Assembly: GCA_009599575.1 (NCBI GenBank)
Contig: VWND01000064.1
Location: forward strand, 558,001 to 622,000
Length of the DNA: 64,000 nt
Reading direction: 5' to 3'
Origin: Blumeriella jaapii
Taxonomy: Eukaryota; Ascomycota; Leotiomycetes; Helotiales; Drepanopezizaceae
Shown here piece after piece: positions 60,529 through 64,000 of the stretch (positions are counted from its first letter, which is position 1; each line of letters begins with the position of its first letter). The notes below the pieces were generated by a model. It was not told the origin of the DNA, made no database searches, and saw only the letters and a list, made by a program, of their open reading frames with translations. Position numbers and translations under genes: made by a program.

Positions 60529-61800
60529 TCATTCAGCGACTGCTTCTTCCAATGCTAGGTCCCTCCGCGTTGCGTACTGCACCGAGTACTCGGCGGCCAT
60601 GCCCGTAGCGATCACGCCGCCGGTGATCCAGCAGCCATGGACAAACCACCACCAGCAATCCTTCACACTCTTCAAATCGACTTTCCGAATCATGACTGCC
60701 AGCGTGACTGCCGCGCCTCCACAGCTGCCCACGAAGAACACCGGACCGGCTCCCGCTGCCACGCCCGCCGCGGCCAACAGCCCAATCTGAGCCACAGCTA
60801 ACCCACTCAGGATCTGCTTCGTCTGCGCATCGTGCCGCAGCGCGATGCTCTTGATGCCGGCCTTGGCATCATCCTGGATATCCATGTGCGCGTAGATCAT
60901 GTCGTACAGGACCGTCCACGCCACGTTCGACGCGTAGAGGAAGCTCGCGGCGGCCAGCACGGCGCCATCCGCGAGCACATCCAGACCGAGCGCAGGAAAG
61001 CCCATGATGGCACCCCAAGAAAACGTCAGACCGAGGACGAACTGGGGGTAATGCGTGACGCGCTTGGCGAGTGGGTACGCCGCAACGAGCAGCAGGCTGG
61101 GGATACCGTAGAAGAGACACGGGGTGGGGAATTGCAGGAGGATGCCGAGACCAGCGACGAGCTGGACGCCGGTAAATGCCAGGGCGTGGAAGGGACGCAC
61201 GGCTCCGCGAGCGATCGGTCGAAGTCGTGTCCGTCGGACGTGCGGGTCGAGGTTGCGATCCCAGAGGTCATTGATGGTGCAACCAGCTCCGCGCATGATA
61301 AGGGCACCGCTCGAGAAGAGGATAGAGGTTCCGAGCACGGATAGAGGGGTCGCCATAGGCACGGCGAGGGGAGCGGCCAGGAGGGTTGAGAAGAGGCAGG
61401 GAAAGAACAGATAGTAGGTCCCCGTGGGCTTGTCGAGTCTGACAAGCTCCGCGTAAGGTACCCAAGACGAAGGGAGGATGGAGAGGAGGCCCGTTTTGGG
61501 AGCCTCGTAGATCGCTGGCAGGTGAGGTTCTGGTCTCGGCCGAGTAAGGTTTTCTGTTTGAGCTGTCGCGGCAAAGGAAGACTTGTCCGTGGAGGGGTGA
61601 AGATATCTCGCGTGTCGCAGGGCGTATGCTGGCTGACCGGGCTTTGGAGTTCCATGAGAATTCGATATCGCTGTAGTGCGGATGAAGGCAATGCTGGCAT
61701 CTCCGTTCGGACATCTCAGCGCCGTCCGGACAGCAGAGAGCCGGCAGCTGCTAGGCAGTCGAAAGACCGCCGCCGAAGATACTGCACTCAACCGGCTCAT
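60529..61800 (-). CDS. coq2: 4-hydroxybenzoate polyprenyltransferase (COQ2), mitochondrial
   Basis: One exon of 423 residues. About 80 N-terminal residues are basic and Ser/Ala-rich, fitting a mitochondrial presequence. The UbiA-type domain follows: RLDKPTGTYYLFFPCLFSTL, the first Asp-rich motif NDLWDRNLD (N177-D181), and the second YDMIYAHMDIQDD near residues 300-312. Together they bind Mg and the prenyl diphosphate. About eight membrane helices are visible. The enzyme joins a polyprenyl chain to 4-hydroxybenzoate, an early membrane step of ubiquinone synthesis on the inner mitochondrial membrane. Length and both motifs are normal. Confidence 0.94.
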   Translation of the reverse strand: MSRLSAVSSAAVFRLPSSCRLSAVRTALRCPNGDASIAFIRTTAISNSHGTPKPGQPAYALRHARYLHPSTDKSSFAATAQTENLTRPRPEPHLPAIYEAPKTGLLSILPSSWVPYAELVRLDKPTGTYYLFFPCLFSTLLAAPLAVPMATPLSVLGTSILFSSGALIMRGAGCTINDLWDRNLDPHVRRTRLRPIARGAVRPFHALAFTGVQLVAGLGILLQFPTPCLFYGIPSLLLVAAYPLAKRVTHYPQFVLGLTFSWGAIMGFPALGLDVLADGAVLAAASFLYASNVAWTVLYDMIYAHMDIQDDAKAGIKSIALRHDAQTKQILSGLAVAQIGLLAAAGVAAGAGPVFFVGSCGGAAVTLAVMIRKVDLKSVKDCWWWFVHGCWITGGVIATGMAAEYSVQYATRRDLALEEAVAE

Positions 61801-62550
61801 GATTATATGTGTTCTAGCAGATGTCAGTAGAGGTTACACGTAGGTTGGGGCACGAGGAGCAGAGGCATGTACTGTACAGGACAGTACCTATCCAGCAGGT
61901 AGCTAGGCAAGAGCATCGAGAGAAATGACTTGGTGAAAGCTGTACCGAGTAAACAACTTGTGAAGCACTTACAGCTTACAGGTTCCCTTGTCTTTCTTGG
62001 TGCCACCTCTCCATCAAGATCAGCCTGAAGCTGTGAGGAGCCTCCAATGGATGGATGAACGTTCAAGGCCGTCCCCGGATTTTGGATGGGGCCTGGTCCA
62101 AGCTCACTTGCGAACTCACCTTCGCCTCCACTTTCTTGACAGGACCTGCATTCCTCTTCCCAATCGCATCGCATCACATCACAACCGCCGACAATCTGTG
62201 ATTGTGACCAGCTCTCGAACGCGAAATCTCTCCGCTCTCCATAGCTTCCGTCTGCGCCTCGCCGGCGTGGTAGTTCCAGGGAGGTTCCTGCGCCGGCTCT
62301 GGGACGCGCTTCCTATCCGTTCGCGCCATCTCCGAGATCCGATAAGGAGAAAGTTGACCGACCATTCTTTGTCTTCGCGGCTCTGCTTCTTGCACATCAC
62401 AACCCTCGCGCCAGTACACATTTCCACCGGTGGCGTCTCTCTCGCGCGCGCGCTCAGCGGCATCTTTCCCCGGCGACTTTGGCGGCATGTACTGCTGCGA
62501 AAGTGGAGCGGATCAGAGCGAAGGAACAGAAAATCGGCGAATTCAGCACG
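61801..62550. promoter_or_regulatory. Divergent promoter, COQ2 and JmjC gene
   Basis: 750 bases between the two start codons, with one GTACTGTACAGGACAGTAC stretch at 61868-61886. The last 70 bases before 62551 are open in the JmjC frame but contain no ATG. Confidence 0.5.
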
Positions 62551-64000
62551 ATGCCTTCTCAGACCCATCCGCAGGCACAATTTGTTCCAATCCCCCCCAA
62601 CTTCGATCTCGCCGCTCTGGTCGATAGTTCCGACAACTTCGACTATGTCACTAGGCTGTCAACGGAGAAGCTGAAGGAGCACTCGATACAAAGTTTCGAA
62701 GCTCTCATATTGGCGGTTGTCATCCAAACCGGAAAGCCGCTCGTGATCGAAAACTGGGGCGATAGCCTTCCACCGTGGCTCTTCAACAGAGATTGGCTGG
62801 AGGCCAGCCTGGGGACCAAAGGTGGGCTGTCTTTCACGCCGGGCAGAGACTCCTACTGACTTCAACACCCCAGCTGAACAGGTTCGAGACATTCCAAATG
62901 AAATCAATATCCCAATGACCGTGGGCCATTACCTGAGGTCCATGAACCAGCTCACAAACCAGTTTACCAAGGACAACTATCGCGACCCTAAACGCCAACG
63001 ACTCTACTTGAAGGATATCGACTGCCCGGATGCCTGGGCGGAGCAATTGAAGTCAACGATACCCGAGTGTATTTACTATCTGAACGAATGCATTGAATCG
63101 CGGACCGGAGGTGATGGGGCAATCCTAGAACCCAACGAGTACGGCCAGATGCGGTATGGGAAAGGTGTTGCGCCTGCTGGTGACTTGATGAGCAGTCTTC
63201 CCCCCGAGATGCGGGCCCTCAACATGATGTGCTACATTGGACACGAAGGAACGTATACGCCTGCTCACCGAGAGATGTGCGCCACTCTCGGTCACAATAT
63301 CATGGTTGAAGCGTCCAAAGACGAAGGAGGCGAGAACGAAGGGAGCGCGATCTGGTTTATGACAGAGACGAAGGAACGCGAGCTGGTGTCCGAGTACTTT
63401 CTATCTATGTTGGGCCATGATATCGAGGTCGAGAAGCATTTCGCCCAGGTCAACGCTTGGAAGAAGGCACCTTTCAACGTCTATGTGGTCGAGCAAAGAG
63501 TGGGAGATTTGATTCTTATTCCGCCACTGGCTCCGCATCAAGTCTGGAATCGCGGTACTCGTACTATGAAGGTCGCGTGGAACAGAACGACTGTCGATAC
63601 GCTCGAGTTAGCTTTGCACGAGGCCCTACCACGCGGCCGCTTAGTTTGCAGAGATGAGCAGTACAAGTGCAAAGCTATCGTCTACTATACTCTTCTGAAG
63701 TACTACAATCTACTCCAACGGGACACAATCGAGCCAAAGATGTGGAAGTACGGTAGGGCTAAGCAACTTCTTGAGGATTTCCGACGACTTTTCTCGTTGT
63801 ATCAGGAGATCCTGGTCAGTGAAATGTTCTCGCCAAGGCTCCCAGAGGAGTCGGAGGTCGAAATGGTCCCATTTGATTCAAACGTCACCTGTTCCTACTG
63901 CCGTCTGAACATCTTCAATAGATTCTTGACCTGCAAGTCCTGCATCTTGTACGGTCCTAACGGTGAGGAGGAAACCTACGACATATGCATGGACTGCTAC
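62551..64000 (+). CDS. JmjC-domain protein, probable histone demethylase (partial)
   Basis: Exons 62551-62821 and 62874 to the right edge, so the C-terminus is missing. The start is MPSQTHPQAQFVPIPPNFDL. The JmjC iron ligands are visible: H222-x-E224 in PAHREMCATLGHN, and H312 in ILIPPLAPHQVWNRGTRTMK, about 90 residues apart as expected. Upstream, KPLVIENWGDSLPPWLF is the usual entry strand of the fold. A Cys cluster follows near the edge (CSYCRLNIFNRFLTCKSC, then CMDC), suggesting a zinc-binding module as in several fungal JmjC regulators. The enzyme would oxidatively demethylate histone lysine using 2-oxoglutarate; the target residue cannot be told. It is divergent from COQ2. Confidence 0.85.

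Overview
The window is nuclear DNA from a filamentous ascomycete (Pezizomycotina). It has well-spaced genes on both strands with many short introns (about 44-110 nt, almost all GT-AG). It also carries typical mould families: a Dicer-like 2 protein, a KRE6/SKN1 glucan-assembly protein, an NCE102-like eisosome protein, a DUF7514 protein, a fungal MED1, and a conserved family of unknown function starting MNWTGG. I cannot fix the genus. There is no operon, CRISPR array or intact transposon. About 22 protein genes and one tRNA are supported. Exon limits were worked out by hand, using splice consensus, reading phase and family motifs.

Layout. 1-636 (-): end of a 2H-phosphoesterase (ASCC1/AKAP7-like) gene. 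1417-6246 (+): Dicer-like 2. 7999-10460 (-): DUF7514 protein. 12899-14809 (-) and 15475-17439 (+): a head-to-head sugar transporter and intracellular GH51 arabinofuranosidase, plausibly one pentose-use module. 18571-20723 (-): LisH-WD40 protein (Sif2/TBL1-like), head-to-head with 21955-23069 (+), a TMEM115-like membrane protein. 23070-28523: a 5.4 kb gene-free stretch rich in short repeats. 28524-31769 (+): CYC8/SSN6 corepressor. 32504-33928 (+): ribosomal protein L3. 34749-35764 (+): NuiA-like protein. 37500-39693 (+): KRE6/SKN1. 40795-41860 (-): SDH assembly factor 2. 42341-44641 (-): MNWTGG-family protein. 46208-46304 (+): intron-containing tRNA-His. 47440-49467 (-): MED1. 49952-52087 (-): disordered protein with KEN boxes. 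53093-54507 (-): AIM24. 55632-56809 (-): eIF2-beta, head-to-head with 57281-57723 (+), MIM2-like. 58560-59126 (-): NCE102-like. 60529-61800 (-): COQ2, head-to-head with 62551 to the window end (+), a JmjC protein.

Most genes are housekeeping. They cover transcription control and chromatin (CYC8, Sif2-like, MED1, JmjC), translation (RPL3, eIF2-beta, tRNA-His), mitochondria (SDHAF2, AIM24, MIM2, COQ2) and the cell surface (KRE6, NCE102). The accessory elements are RNA silencing (Dicer) and arabinose use.

Three things stand out. First, a degenerate pentamer repeat (GTACN, drifting to GNNCN) recurs in at least 15 intergenic places, keeps its 5-base step while the last base varies, and sometimes forms hairpins. 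Second, two conserved genes (Dicer and Sif2-like) each carry what looks like a single-base frameshift in a conserved region. Third, there are unusually small exons (17 and 9 nt) and a probable GC-AG intron.
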